From: Bacteroidales bacterium
GTDB taxonomy: Bacteria; Bacteroidota; Bacteroidia; Bacteroidales; UBA932
Assembly (NCBI GenBank): GCA_017960545.1
Contig: JAGCYZ010000066.1
Coordinates: forward strand, 1 to 40,741
Reading direction: 5' to 3'
DNA: 40,741 nucleotides
Position numbers and translations under genes: made by a program. The notes beneath the pieces are model-generated. The model did not search any database. It saw only the letters and a list, made by a program, of their open reading frames with translations, and had not been told where the DNA came from. Shown piece by piece: positions 1 to 7,214 of this stretch (its first letter is position 1; each line of letters begins with the position of its first letter).

Positions 1-69
1 CAGGACAAGTGTATCAAGTGCGGTACCTGCTACGAGAAGTGCCGCTTTGGAGCTATCAGCATTAAATAA
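1..69 (+). CDS. hydB: HydB, NADH-binding (NuoF-like) subunit of [FeFe] hydrogenase, 3' end only
   Basis: Only the last 22 codons are in the window. They show a ferredoxin-type cysteine run (C-x2-C-x2-C-x3-C, visible residues 4-14) that binds a [4Fe-4S] cluster. NuoF-like HydB subunits of trimeric hydrogenases end in such a ferredoxin domain, and the gene sits 14 bases ahead of hydA. The identity is inferred from this tail plus the order hydB-hydA-hydC; the flavin and NADH domains lie outside the window. A different ferredoxin-ended protein cannot be excluded from 22 residues. Confidence 0.72.
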   Translation, partial: QDKCIKCGTCYEKCRFGAISIK

Positions 70-70
70 G

Positions 71-75
71 GGAGG
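71..75 (+). promoter_or_regulatory. Strong Shine-Dalgarno site of hydA
   Basis: GGAGG lies 8 bases before the hydA ATG (84). A full anti-SD match like this is not seen ahead of most other starts in the window, as expected for Bacteroidota, where SD use is weak. It supports ATG 84 as the start. Confidence 0.6.
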
Positions 76-83
76 AATAATAT

Positions 84-1859
84 ATGGATACTATCAAATT
101 GACTATAGACAACAGAGCAGTAGAAGTATCAAAAGGTACTACTATCTTGAAAGCTGCCGAGCAGATGGGTATCAAGATTCCTACCCTCTGTAATTTCGAA
201 CTCGAAGGCCTCGCCCTCAAGAACCATCCGGGCGGATGCCGCATTTGCGTAGTCGAGGTTGCAGGCCGCAGGAACCTGGCTCCGGCTTGTATCACCGAGT
301 GTATGCAGGATATGGTTGTGAAGACCAACTCTCCTCGCGCCATCAATGCACGCAAGACCGTCCTTGAGCTTATGCTCAGCGACCACCCCAACGACTGTCT
401 CCAGTGCCCCAAGAACGGCAAGTGCGAACTTCAGTCACTGGCCGCCGATATGGGCATCCGCGAGATCCCTTTCAAGGGCGAGCAGTCAGAATACCCCATC
501 GAACTTTCACCGTCCATCGTACGCGACGCCAACAAGTGTATCATGTGCCGCCGCTGCGAGTCCGTTTGCCACGAATACCAGAGCGTAGGCGCAATTGGAG
601 CTGTTGAGAGAGGCTTCCCTGCAGTGGTTGCCCCTGCCTTCGGCAAGAACCTCATCGAGACCAACTGCGTATTCTGCGGCCAGTGTATCGCTGTCTGCCC
701 TGTAGGCGCCCTCTCAGAGGTTGACCACACAGGAAAGGTTCTGCGTGACATTGCCAACCCTGATGTCAAGACCGCCGTACAGGTAGCCCCTGCAGTGCGC
801 GTTGCCCTTGGCGAGGAGTTCGGTATGCCTGCCGGAAGCATCGTTACCGGAAAGATCGCAGCAGCCCTCAAGGCTATCGGCTTCGACTATGTATTTGACA
901 CTGACTGGTCAGCTGACCTCACCATTATGGAAGAGGGCACCGAGGCCATCGGACGTTTCAAGGCATTCCTGTCAGGCGACAAGGACGTCAAGATCCCTAT
1001 CATGACTTCCTGCTGCCCGGCTTGGGTCAACTTCTACGAGAAGTTCTATCCTGAACTCCGCGAATATCCTTCAACGGCCAAGTCCCCTCAGGGTATGTTC
1101 GGAGCAACTGTCAAGACATACTTCGCTGACAAGATCGGCATCCCCCGCGAGAAACTCATCTCCGTATCAGTGATGCCTTGTGTTGCCAAGAAGTACGAGT
1201 GCGAGCGTGAGGAGCTGGGAGCCAACGGCAATCCTGACGTTGATTACTCAATCACCACCCGCGAGCTTGCACGCCTCATCAAGATGTGCAACATTGACTT
1301 CAACAACCTTCCCGAGGCCAAGTTCGACTCTCCTCTTGGCGAGTCAACAGGTGCAGCCGTAATCTTCGGTGCAACAGGAGGAGTTATGGAAGCCGCTCTG
1401 CGTACAGCTGCCGAGATCCTCACCGGACAGACCCTTCCCAAGGTTGACTTCGAGGAAGTCCGCGGACTGGACGGCGTACGTGAGGCAACCATTCCTATCC
1501 CGGGAGTGATCGACCTGAAGGTAGCCATCGTATATGGCCTTAAGAACGCACGTGCAATAATGGAGCAGATCAAGGCAGGCGAATGCCCTTATCACTTCGT
1601 TGAGGTGATGGCTTGCCCCGGCGGATGTATCGACGGCGCCGGACAGCCTTTCCACCACGGAGACGCTTCCATCATCAGGGCACGTCACGCTGCCATCTAC
1701 CAGGCTGACAGGGAGATGCCTCTGCGCAAGTCTCACGAGAATCCTGAGATCATCTCAATCTACAAGGAGTTCTACGGTGAGCCCGGCTCAGAGAGGGCAC
1801 ATCACCTGCTTCACACTCACTACTTCGACAAGAAAAAACAGTTTGACCTTGAAAAATAA
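84..1859 (+). CDS. hydA: HydA, catalytic subunit of trimeric [FeFe] hydrogenase
   Basis: 591 aa. It evolves H2 from reduced ferredoxin and NADH in the cytoplasm as part of a HydABC-type complex. The N-terminus has a [2Fe-2S] domain (C36, C52, C55, C69), then the His-ligated cluster motif H-x3-C-x2-C-x5-C near residue 100, then two [4Fe-4S] runs (C-x2-C-x2-C-x3-C) around 150-205. The H-cluster domain carries all three canonical signatures: TSCCPAW (308-314), MPCxxKxxE (364-372) and the ExMxCxxGC loop (507-515). The C-terminus is the small-subunit-like tail. The extra C-terminal ferredoxin domain found in some HydA proteins is absent. It sits 14 bases after hydB and 7 bases before hydC. Bifurcation is inferred from the subunit set, not shown. 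Confidence 0.96.
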   Translation: MDTIKLTIDNRAVEVSKGTTILKAAEQMGIKIPTLCNFELEGLALKNHPGGCRICVVEVAGRRNLAPACITECMQDMVVKTNSPRAINARKTVLELMLSDHPNDCLQCPKNGKCELQSLAADMGIREIPFKGEQSEYPIELSPSIVRDANKCIMCRRCESVCHEYQSVGAIGAVERGFPAVVAPAFGKNLIETNCVFCGQCIAVCPVGALSEVDHTGKVLRDIANPDVKTAVQVAPAVRVALGEEFGMPAGSIVTGKIAAALKAIGFDYVFDTDWSADLTIMEEGTEAIGRFKAFLSGDKDVKIPIMTSCCPAWVNFYEKFYPELREYPSTAKSPQGMFGATVKTYFADKIGIPREKLISVSVMPCVAKKYECEREELGANGNPDVDYSITTRELARLIKMCNIDFNNLPEAKFDSPLGESTGAAVIFGATGGVMEAALRTAAEILTGQTLPKVDFEEVRGLDGVREATIPIPGVIDLKVAIVYGLKNARAIMEQIKAGECPYHFVEVMACPGGCIDGAGQPFHHGDASIIRARHAAIYQADREMPLRKSHENPEIISIYKEFYGEPGSERAHHLLHTHYFDKKKQFDLEK

Positions 1860-1866
1860 TTGAACC

Positions 1867-2352
1867 ATGTGTGGACCCAAGATAAAAATCAGTGAAGCCA
1901 ATTACCTTAAGATCAAGGAGATTTGCGCTTCCTTCAACAACAATCCAGGTGAGCTGATCAATGTGCTGCACAAGACTCAGGAGCACTTCGGCTATCTTCC
2001 TGAGGAAGTCCAGCAGGTTGTGGCAGACTGCCTCGGAATCCCTGTAGGAAAAGTGTACGGCGTTGTATCCTTCTACAGCTTCTTCACTATGAAGCCTAAA
2101 GGAAAGTACGCCATCTCCGTATGCCTCGGAACAGCCTGCTACGTTAAGGGCGCCGAGAAGATCCTGGACGCTCTCAAGAGCGAGCTCAAGATCTCCGAAG
2201 GCGGCGTCACAGACGACGGCAAGTTCTCCCTGGACGTACTGCGCTGCGTGGGCGCCTGCGGTCTGGCTCCGGTTATGACCATCAACGGCAAGACCTACGG
2301 ACGTCTCGTTCCCGAGCAGGTTAAAACCATCCTTGCCGAGTACGCAGACTAA
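1867..2352 (+). CDS. hydC: HydC, NuoE-like [2Fe-2S] subunit of [FeFe] hydrogenase
   Basis: 161 aa, the usual length of thioredoxin-fold NuoE/HydC subunits. An N-terminal helical part (about 1-75, containing GYLPEEVQQ) is followed by a thioredoxin-like domain. Its four conserved cysteines appear as CLGTAC in the middle and CVGACG near residue 125, binding one [2Fe-2S] cluster. It passes electrons between HydB and HydA. It starts 7 bases after hydA and is clearly co-transcribed. A 28-base GC-rich hairpin follows the stop and may separate it from the genes downstream. Confidence 0.94.
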   Translation: MCGPKIKISEANYLKIKEICASFNNNPGELINVLHKTQEHFGYLPEEVQQVVADCLGIPVGKVYGVVSFYSFFTMKPKGKYAISVCLGTACYVKGAEKILDALKSELKISEGGVTDDGKFSLDVLRCVGACGLAPVMTINGKTYGRLVPEQVKTILAEYAD

Positions 2353-2373
2353 GACATACCTCTAATAACGCTT

Positions 2374-2401
2374 CGGGCCGGTTTCTGTCAAAGCCGGCCC
2401 G
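2374..2401. terminator. GC-rich hairpin after hydC (attenuator or RNA-processing site)
   Basis: CGGGCCGG pairs with CCGGCCCG, and the stem extends through a G-T and two A-T pairs around a 6-base loop. No T-run follows, so it is a poor intrinsic terminator. It may instead stabilise the upstream hydBAC message or partly uncouple it from the regulatory block that begins at 2423. Confidence 0.5.
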
Positions 2402-2422
2402 AATCTAATTACAACGTAAAAA

Positions 2423-2767
2423 ATGACTATCAAGGAAATTGCAAGACTTGTAGAAGGCGAGATTGTGGGCGCACCTGCCGACGATACCTATGATGTGGAA
2501 AAGGCCTTTGCCTCCGATCTTATGAGCGACGTCCTCCGTTTCTCAATGGATGAGACCGTCCTCATCACCGGACTTTGCAACAACCAGACTATGCGCACCA
2601 GCGAAATGGCTGACCTGCGCGTAGTGGTTATCGGGCGTGACAAGCAGCCTGACGAGGATATGCTTGAACTGGCCCAGGACCTGGACATCACTATGATCAA
2701 GTCCAAATTCAGTATTTTCAAAATCAGCGGCATATTGTACGAGGCCGGAATTAAACCACTTTATTGA
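2423..2767 (+). CDS. DRTGG-domain protein (first copy), hydrogenase-associated
   Basis: 114 aa, one domain. It matches the DRTGG family (a ligand-binding-like fold also found in Pta N-termini and CBS proteins) by the pattern ASDLMSDV near residue 30, VVVIGRDKQPDEDML near 75-90 and a closing GILYE. The literal DRTGG string is not present. A diverged paralogue lies at 4548-4877, so two copies flank the ATPase and the hydrogenase-like gene. Stand-alone DRTGG proteins are known as neighbours of [FeFe] hydrogenases, but their ligand is not known. No catalytic residues can be named. It ends two bases before the next ATG, so the block is one operon. Confidence 0.75.
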   Translation: MTIKEIARLVEGEIVGAPADDTYDVEKAFASDLMSDVLRFSMDETVLITGLCNNQTMRTSEMADLRVVVIGRDKQPDEDMLELAQDLDITMIKSKFSIFKISGILYEAGIKPLY

Positions 2768-2769
2768 TA

Positions 2770-3183
2770 ATGCATTATACATTTGAAATAGAGCGCGGTA
2801 ATTTTACCGATGCAGGACAGGCATCCAGCAGCGTCAAGCGCACCCTCAAGCACCTGGGCGTGGCTCCCGCCAACATCAAGCGCACCGTAGTGGCGCTCTT
2901 CGAGGCGGAAATCAACGCCATAGCGCACGCTTACGGCGGCACCATTGACGTTGACATCGATGACGAGAAGATTGTGATGGTGGTGGCCGACACCGGCCCC
3001 GGCATTCCCAATCTTGACCTGGCCATGCAAGAGGGCTGGTCAACCGCATCTCCTGAAGTCCGTGAGATGGGTTACGGCGCCGGCATGGGCCTGCCAAACA
3101 TCAAGAAGAATACCGACGACCTGAAAATTGAATCGACAGTGGGCGTCGGAACCACAGTAACAATGACAGTATTTTTTGCCTAA
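2770..3183 (+). CDS. RsbW/SpoIIAB-like GHKL ATPase (anti-sigma or serine-kinase type)
   Basis: 137 aa from ATG 2770; an in-frame TTG at 2764 overlaps the previous stop and is less likely. The GHKL ATP-binding boxes are clear: N-box EAEINAIAHAYGG (about 45-57), G1 box VADTGPGIP (about 75-83), G2 box GYGAGMGLPN (about 102-111) and a closing GVGTTVTM strand. There is no HisKA dimerisation domain, so it is not a classical sensor kinase. Small proteins like this phosphorylate anti-anti-sigma partners or bind sigma factors. No STAS partner or sigma gene lies nearby, so its target may be a neighbouring DRTGG protein (inference). Confidence 0.83.
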   Translation: MHYTFEIERGNFTDAGQASSSVKRTLKHLGVAPANIKRTVVALFEAEINAIAHAYGGTIDVDIDDEKIVMVVADTGPGIPNLDLAMQEGWSTASPEVREMGYGAGMGLPNIKKNTDDLKIESTVGVGTTVTMTVFFA

Positions 3184-3186
3184 GAT

Positions 3187-4542
3187 ATGGCTGCACAAGA
3201 AACCTTCTTCGGTCATTCCCTCAAGGTTGACAAGACCCGTTGTCTGGGCTGTACCACCTGTATGCGCTCGTGCCCTACCGGGGCCATACGCATCCGGGGC
3301 GGAAAAGCCGTGATGAACGACAACAAATGCGTGGACTGCGGGAACTGTATGAAAGTATGCCCGCACAAGGCCATCTATATCCAGCAGGATGACTTTGCCC
3401 TGATCCATAACTATGAATACAGGGTGTGCCTTGTCCCCACCACCTTCATAGGCCAGTTTGAGGAGAAGTTCAAGACCAGGGAAATATACGCCTGCCTCAA
3501 GAAACTGGGTTTCACCCATATCTACGAGGTGGAGCACGAGGTGGAATACATTGTTGAACTCTACAACAAGTACATTGCCAAGCATCCCGAGATACGTACG
3601 TTCATATCTCCTTATTGCCCGGCAGTGATCCGGCTAATACAGGTAAGATTCCCTTCCCTGGTGGACAACATCATCAAGGTGAGGGCTCCTTTTGAACTTG
3701 CCGCCCACATAATGACCAACCGTCTGATGGACGAGGGAGCCAAACGCGAAGACATTGGCGTTTTCTACGTCACCCCTTGTGCGGCAAAGATTGCGGCTGT
3801 CAAGTATCCCGTCAGCAACAAGGAAACCCGCATCAACGGCGTCATCAATATGGACTTTCTTTTCAACAAGGTCCAGCTGATGCTCCGCGGTTCCAACAAC
3901 AACGCCGAAGCCATCAACCACTCACTCACCTCAAGGGACATATTGTGGCCCCTCCCGGGCGGCGAAGCATCCCTGTTCAACGGCTCGCACTATGCGGTTG
4001 ACGGCCTTCAGAACGTCCTGAATTTCCTGGAGAGACTGGAAGACGAAGCAGTTGACGCTCAAGGACTTGTGGAGATGCGTATTTGCGACCAGGGATGCGT
4101 TGGCGGCGTACTTGCCACCAACAACCGCTTTGTCGCCCGCAAGAGGCTGGAAGACCGTGCCCACCTGCTGGACAAGCCGGACCGCCCCCTGAACCGCTAT
4201 ACCCGCTACAACAATCCGGATTTCTGCAAATGGATAGATGAGCAGATGGAAATTGACGAGATAACCCCGCACTCCATCTACAAGCTGGATGACAACTTTG
4301 CGGAAGCCATCAAGATGGCGGAAAGGATGAAAAAGATTGAGAAGGCCCTTCCCGGCGTGAACTGTTCCGCCTGCGGCGCGCCTTCCTGCGCCGCCCTTGC
4401 GGAAGACATAGTTCGCGGAGACGCCGACATCAGTTCCTGTATGTTCATCAACCGCCACACACAGGCCTCGGAAGATGCCATCCGCGACATCTGGGGAGAC
4501 CGGATCAAAACCAGGACTATAACTAACGACAATAACGAATAA
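3187..4542 (+). CDS. Sensory-type (group D-like) [FeFe]-hydrogenase-like protein
   Basis: 451 aa. Two N-terminal [4Fe-4S] motifs (C19, C22, C25, C29 and C48, C51, C54, C58) precede an H-cluster domain. All four H-cluster cysteine ligands are kept (C144, C198, C300, C304). The surrounding residues differ from catalytic enzymes: TSCC is replaced by SPYC, so the proton-relay cysteine is a tyrosine; the MPCxxKxxE motif becomes TPCAAKIAA, losing the glutamate; the methionine before the third ligand is replaced. A C-terminal C-x2-C-x4-C-x16-C motif (393-418) matches the Fe-S domain of PF04060. This layout fits the putative sensory group D. It lacks HydA's [2Fe-2S] domain. A sensing rather than H2-producing role is inferred. 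Confidence 0.88.
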   Translation: MAAQETFFGHSLKVDKTRCLGCTTCMRSCPTGAIRIRGGKAVMNDNKCVDCGNCMKVCPHKAIYIQQDDFALIHNYEYRVCLVPTTFIGQFEEKFKTREIYACLKKLGFTHIYEVEHEVEYIVELYNKYIAKHPEIRTFISPYCPAVIRLIQVRFPSLVDNIIKVRAPFELAAHIMTNRLMDEGAKREDIGVFYVTPCAAKIAAVKYPVSNKETRINGVINMDFLFNKVQLMLRGSNNNAEAINHSLTSRDILWPLPGGEASLFNGSHYAVDGLQNVLNFLERLEDEAVDAQGLVEMRICDQGCVGGVLATNNRFVARKRLEDRAHLLDKPDRPLNRYTRYNNPDFCKWIDEQMEIDEITPHSIYKLDDNFAEAIKMAERMKKIEKALPGVNCSACGAPSCAALAEDIVRGDADISSCMFINRHTQASEDAIRDIWGDRIKTRTITNDNNE

Positions 4543-4547
4543 CCGAT

Positions 4548-4877
4548 ATGACAGTAAAGGATATCATAGAAAAACTCCAGCTTGAGTGCCTCAACGAGGC
4601 TAATCTGGATGCTGAGGTAAGCGGTGCGTATGCATCCGACCTCCTCAGCGACGTTATGGGCAACGCCCGCAGCGGCCAGGTATGGGTTACAATGCAGACC
4701 CACAAGAACGTCACTGCAATCGCTTCCCTGAGGGACCTCCCTGCCGTGATCATAGTACGCGGAGGCGTGCCTGACCAGGATATGCTGGATCACGCCAAGG
4801 ACGAGGATATCTGCATCCTGGTGAGCCAGGAGCCCACTTTCCAAGTTTGCGGAAAGCTCTACGAAATTCTCAAGTAG
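4548..4877 (+). CDS. DRTGG-domain protein (second copy), hydrogenase-associated
   Basis: 109 aa, paralogous to the protein at 2423-2767. Shared features are MTxKxI at the start, YASDLLSDVM near residue 28, the VxGGVPDQDML segment near 80, and a closing GKLYE. Overall identity between copies is low, so they probably have distinct partners or ligands. It begins 5 bases after the hydrogenase-like gene and ends 6 bases before the PHP gene. Its function is not known. Confidence 0.72.
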   Translation: MTVKDIIEKLQLECLNEANLDAEVSGAYASDLLSDVMGNARSGQVWVTMQTHKNVTAIASLRDLPAVIIVRGGVPDQDMLDHAKDEDICILVSQEPTFQVCGKLYEILK

Positions 4878-4883
4878 CCTCAC

Positions 4884-5618
4884 GTGAAATTCAAGGCCGA
4901 TATGCACATCCACTCGGTGCTGTCCCCTTGCGGCGACATCGAGATGAGCCCCTCCGTGATAGTTGCGACAGCTAAGGAGCGGGGGCTGGATATCATTGGC
5001 CTGACGGACCACAACTCCACCCTCAATGCGGACGTTACGCGCCGGCTTGGAGAGAAAGTTGGCCTTCACGTTATGATGGGGGCGGAAGTGACCACCAAGG
5101 AAGAGGTGCACTGCACCTGCTTTATGCCCACGGTGGAGAAACTCGCCCAGTTCCAGGCTTTCCTGGACTCCCGCGTCATTTTCTTTGAGAACGACGTTGA
5201 CAAGTTCGGATACCAGTTTGTGGTTGACGAGGACGAGAACGTACTGGACGAAGTGCCCCACCTGCTGATAAACGCCCTGGACCTCCCTATGCTGGAACTC
5301 CAACAGAAGGTTTACGAACTGGGGGGCATCTTCATCCCCGCGCATATTGACCGTCCCACCTTCAGCCTTTCCTCTCAGTTGGGATTCGTCCCCGACAAGC
5401 TTAAATTCCACGCGATGGAACTCAGCTACTATTGCAAACGGGACAATTACAAGTTCCTGGAGGACTGCCCCTGGTTCAGCGACTTCAACTTCATCCAGAG
5501 CAGCGACGCCCATTACGTAGAAGACATCGGCAAGATATACAGCGTCCTGGAGATGCCTTATTTCAGTTTTGACAATTTCAAGGAAGCCCTCCGTCCCGGA
5601 GAGCCCGTAATCCTGTAG
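4884..5618 (+). CDS. PHP-domain metal-dependent phosphoesterase
   Basis: 244 aa with a GTG start; the previous gene stops 6 bases upstream and the protein opens directly into the first metal motif. PHP motifs are visible: HIH (8-10), LTDHN (near 40), an acidic GAEVTT segment (near 65), AHID (near 153) and SSDAHY (near 210). The family hydrolyses phosphoesters such as histidinol phosphate or nucleotide phosphates with two or three bound metals. Its place inside the hydrogenase regulatory block suggests it breaks down a phosphorylated signal or protein, which is inference. It is too far from any his gene to be a likely HisK. Confidence 0.82.
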   Translation: MKFKADMHIHSVLSPCGDIEMSPSVIVATAKERGLDIIGLTDHNSTLNADVTRRLGEKVGLHVMMGAEVTTKEEVHCTCFMPTVEKLAQFQAFLDSRVIFFENDVDKFGYQFVVDEDENVLDEVPHLLINALDLPMLELQQKVYELGGIFIPAHIDRPTFSLSSQLGFVPDKLKFHAMELSYYCKRDNYKFLEDCPWFSDFNFIQSSDAHYVEDIGKIYSVLEMPYFSFDNFKEALRPGEPVIL

Positions 5619-5619
5619 T

Positions 5620-6153
5620 ATGAAAAGTCTTGACCTTCACATAATTGACATCACCCACAACTCCATCCGTGCGGGTGCCACCCAGATAACCATAGAGATG
5701 GAGGACAGCGAAGCCCGCGACCTTCTCTCCATAAAGATCATTGACAACGGCTGCGGAATGCCCGAGGATATGATCGCGGCCATCAACGACCGCTTCTATT
5801 CCTGCCGCAAGGAGCGCAAGATAGGAATGGGAATAGCACTCCTGAAGTTCCATTCCCAGATGTGCAACGGCAACTTCTACCTGAAATCCAAGGTGGGTGA
5901 AGGAACGGAGATCTATGCTTCCTACCAGCGCTCGCACATAGACCTGCAGCCAAAGGGAGACCTGTCAGGATGCTTTGCCAACTTCATCTGCCAGTACCAG
6001 GACATCAATTTCATTATCAGGTACATTACGGACGATGACACCTTTGAGCTGAGCACCGCCGATGTCAAGGAAGTGTTCGAAGGGATGAACCTGAACGACT
6101 ATGAGATAATCAAGAGCCTTACGGAACTGATTCACGAAAACATAGGAAGTTAA
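5620..6153 (+). CDS. GHKL-family ATP-binding protein (second ATPase of the block)
   Basis: 177 aa, starting one base after the PHP stop. The N-box is DITHNSIRAGA (about 9-20), the G1 box IIDNGCGMPEDM (about 43-54) and the G2 box KIGMGIALLK (about 68-77), followed by VGEGTEIYASY. It has no histidine-phosphotransfer domain. About 70 C-terminal residues beyond the ATPase fold are unlike the first ATPase (2770-3183). It could be a serine kinase of the partner-switching type. It ends 3 bases before hydE. Confidence 0.78.
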   Translation: MKSLDLHIIDITHNSIRAGATQITIEMEDSEARDLLSIKIIDNGCGMPEDMIAAINDRFYSCRKERKIGMGIALLKFHSQMCNGNFYLKSKVGEGTEIYASYQRSHIDLQPKGDLSGCFANFICQYQDINFIIRYITDDDTFELSTADVKEVFEGMNLNDYEIIKSLTELIHENIGS

Positions 6154-6156
6154 AGT

Positions 6157-7209
6157 ATGACCCTTTCCAAGGAAGAAATCAAGGCCCTCCTTGCCTCAGA
6201 AGGACCTGATATGAAGAGCCTCCTGCAGCGTGCGCAGGACGTGAAGTTCAAGTATCTGGACAATTACGTCCATCTGAGGGGACTCATCGAATACGGCAAC
6301 GTATGCGAGAAGGACTGCCTGTACTGCGGCCTGAGGAAGGGTAACGGCAACGTAGAGCGCTACTGCCTCAGCGATGAGGAAGTGCTGGACTGCGCCCGTC
6401 TTGCCCACGAACTGGGATACGGATCCGTTGCCCTGCAGAGCGGGGAGCGCTCAGATCCTGAATTCATAGACAAGATAGAGTATCTGGTACGGGAAATCAA
6501 GAAGATAGACGGAGGAAGCCTGGGCATAACCCTTTCCCTGGGAGAACAAGACCTGGACACCTACAGGCGGTGGTTCCAGGCTGGAGCCCATCGTTATCTG
6601 CTCAGGATCGAATCTTCTTCAGAGGACCTATATTACAAGATCCACCCCAGGAATGCAAAGCATAGTTTCCAGCGCCGGCTGGACTGCCTGGAGAGCCTTA
6701 AAAGCATAGGTTACCAGACGGGAACAGGTGTTATGGTGGGACTCCCCTACCAGACGCTGGACCATCTTGCGGATGACCTTCTGTTCTTCCAGAGGATGGA
6801 TGTGGCAATGGTTGGAATAGGCCCCTACATTCCCCATCCGGACACTCCCCTATACCGGCTCAAGGACCTTGTCCCTCCTGCTGACAAGCGTATGGATATG
6901 ACTCTCAAGATGATAGCTGTCCTGCGGCTGATGATGCCGGAGATCAATATGGTTGCGGCCACGGCCAACCAGACTGTGGATCCACAGGGAAGGGAAAAGG
7001 CAATTGCCGCGGGGGCCAATGTAATTATGCCCAACCTTACTCCCGGAGAATACCGTGAGAGTTACTTCATATACCCGGACAAGGCCTGCGTAAAGGATAT
7101 GCCGGACCAGTGCAAGTCCTGCCTGGACATCCGTCTTGCCGCCATTGGGCACAAGATTCTGTACAATGCCTGGGGAGATTCTTTAGCTTTCACCAAGAAG
7201 TCCAGGTGA
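6157..7209 (+). CDS. hydE: HydE, radical SAM maturase of the [FeFe] hydrogenase H-cluster
   Basis: 350 aa, the family's normal length. The radical SAM triad C50-x3-C54-x2-C57 sits in CEKDCLYCG. The accessory-cluster motif C-x7-C-x2-C (C311, C319, C322) is present, which not every HydE keeps. HydE helps build the diiron subcluster from the HydG product. It closes the plus-strand operon and converges with hydF, with only 5 bases between the stops. Together with hydG and hydF it completes the maturation set needed by HydA and probably by the sensory-type protein. Confidence 0.95.
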   Translation: MTLSKEEIKALLASEGPDMKSLLQRAQDVKFKYLDNYVHLRGLIEYGNVCEKDCLYCGLRKGNGNVERYCLSDEEVLDCARLAHELGYGSVALQSGERSDPEFIDKIEYLVREIKKIDGGSLGITLSLGEQDLDTYRRWFQAGAHRYLLRIESSSEDLYYKIHPRNAKHSFQRRLDCLESLKSIGYQTGTGVMVGLPYQTLDHLADDLLFFQRMDVAMVGIGPYIPHPDTPLYRLKDLVPPADKRMDMTLKMIAVLRLMMPEINMVAATANQTVDPQGREKAIAAGANVIMPNLTPGEYRESYFIYPDKACVKDMPDQCKSCLDIRLAAIGHKILYNAWGDSLAFTKKSR

Positions 7210-7214
7210 TGCCT

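Noticed and set aside
2764..2769. TTG start for the first ATPase
   Set aside because: It overlaps the previous stop; the ATG at 2770 gives a normal N-terminus.
4278..5513. Long minus-strand open frame opposite the hydrogenase block
   Set aside because: It runs antisense to several well-supported genes and has Val/His-rich shadow composition with no recognisable domain. Similar long antisense frames at 8268-9485, 14945-16150 and 19960-21522 were rejected for the same reason.
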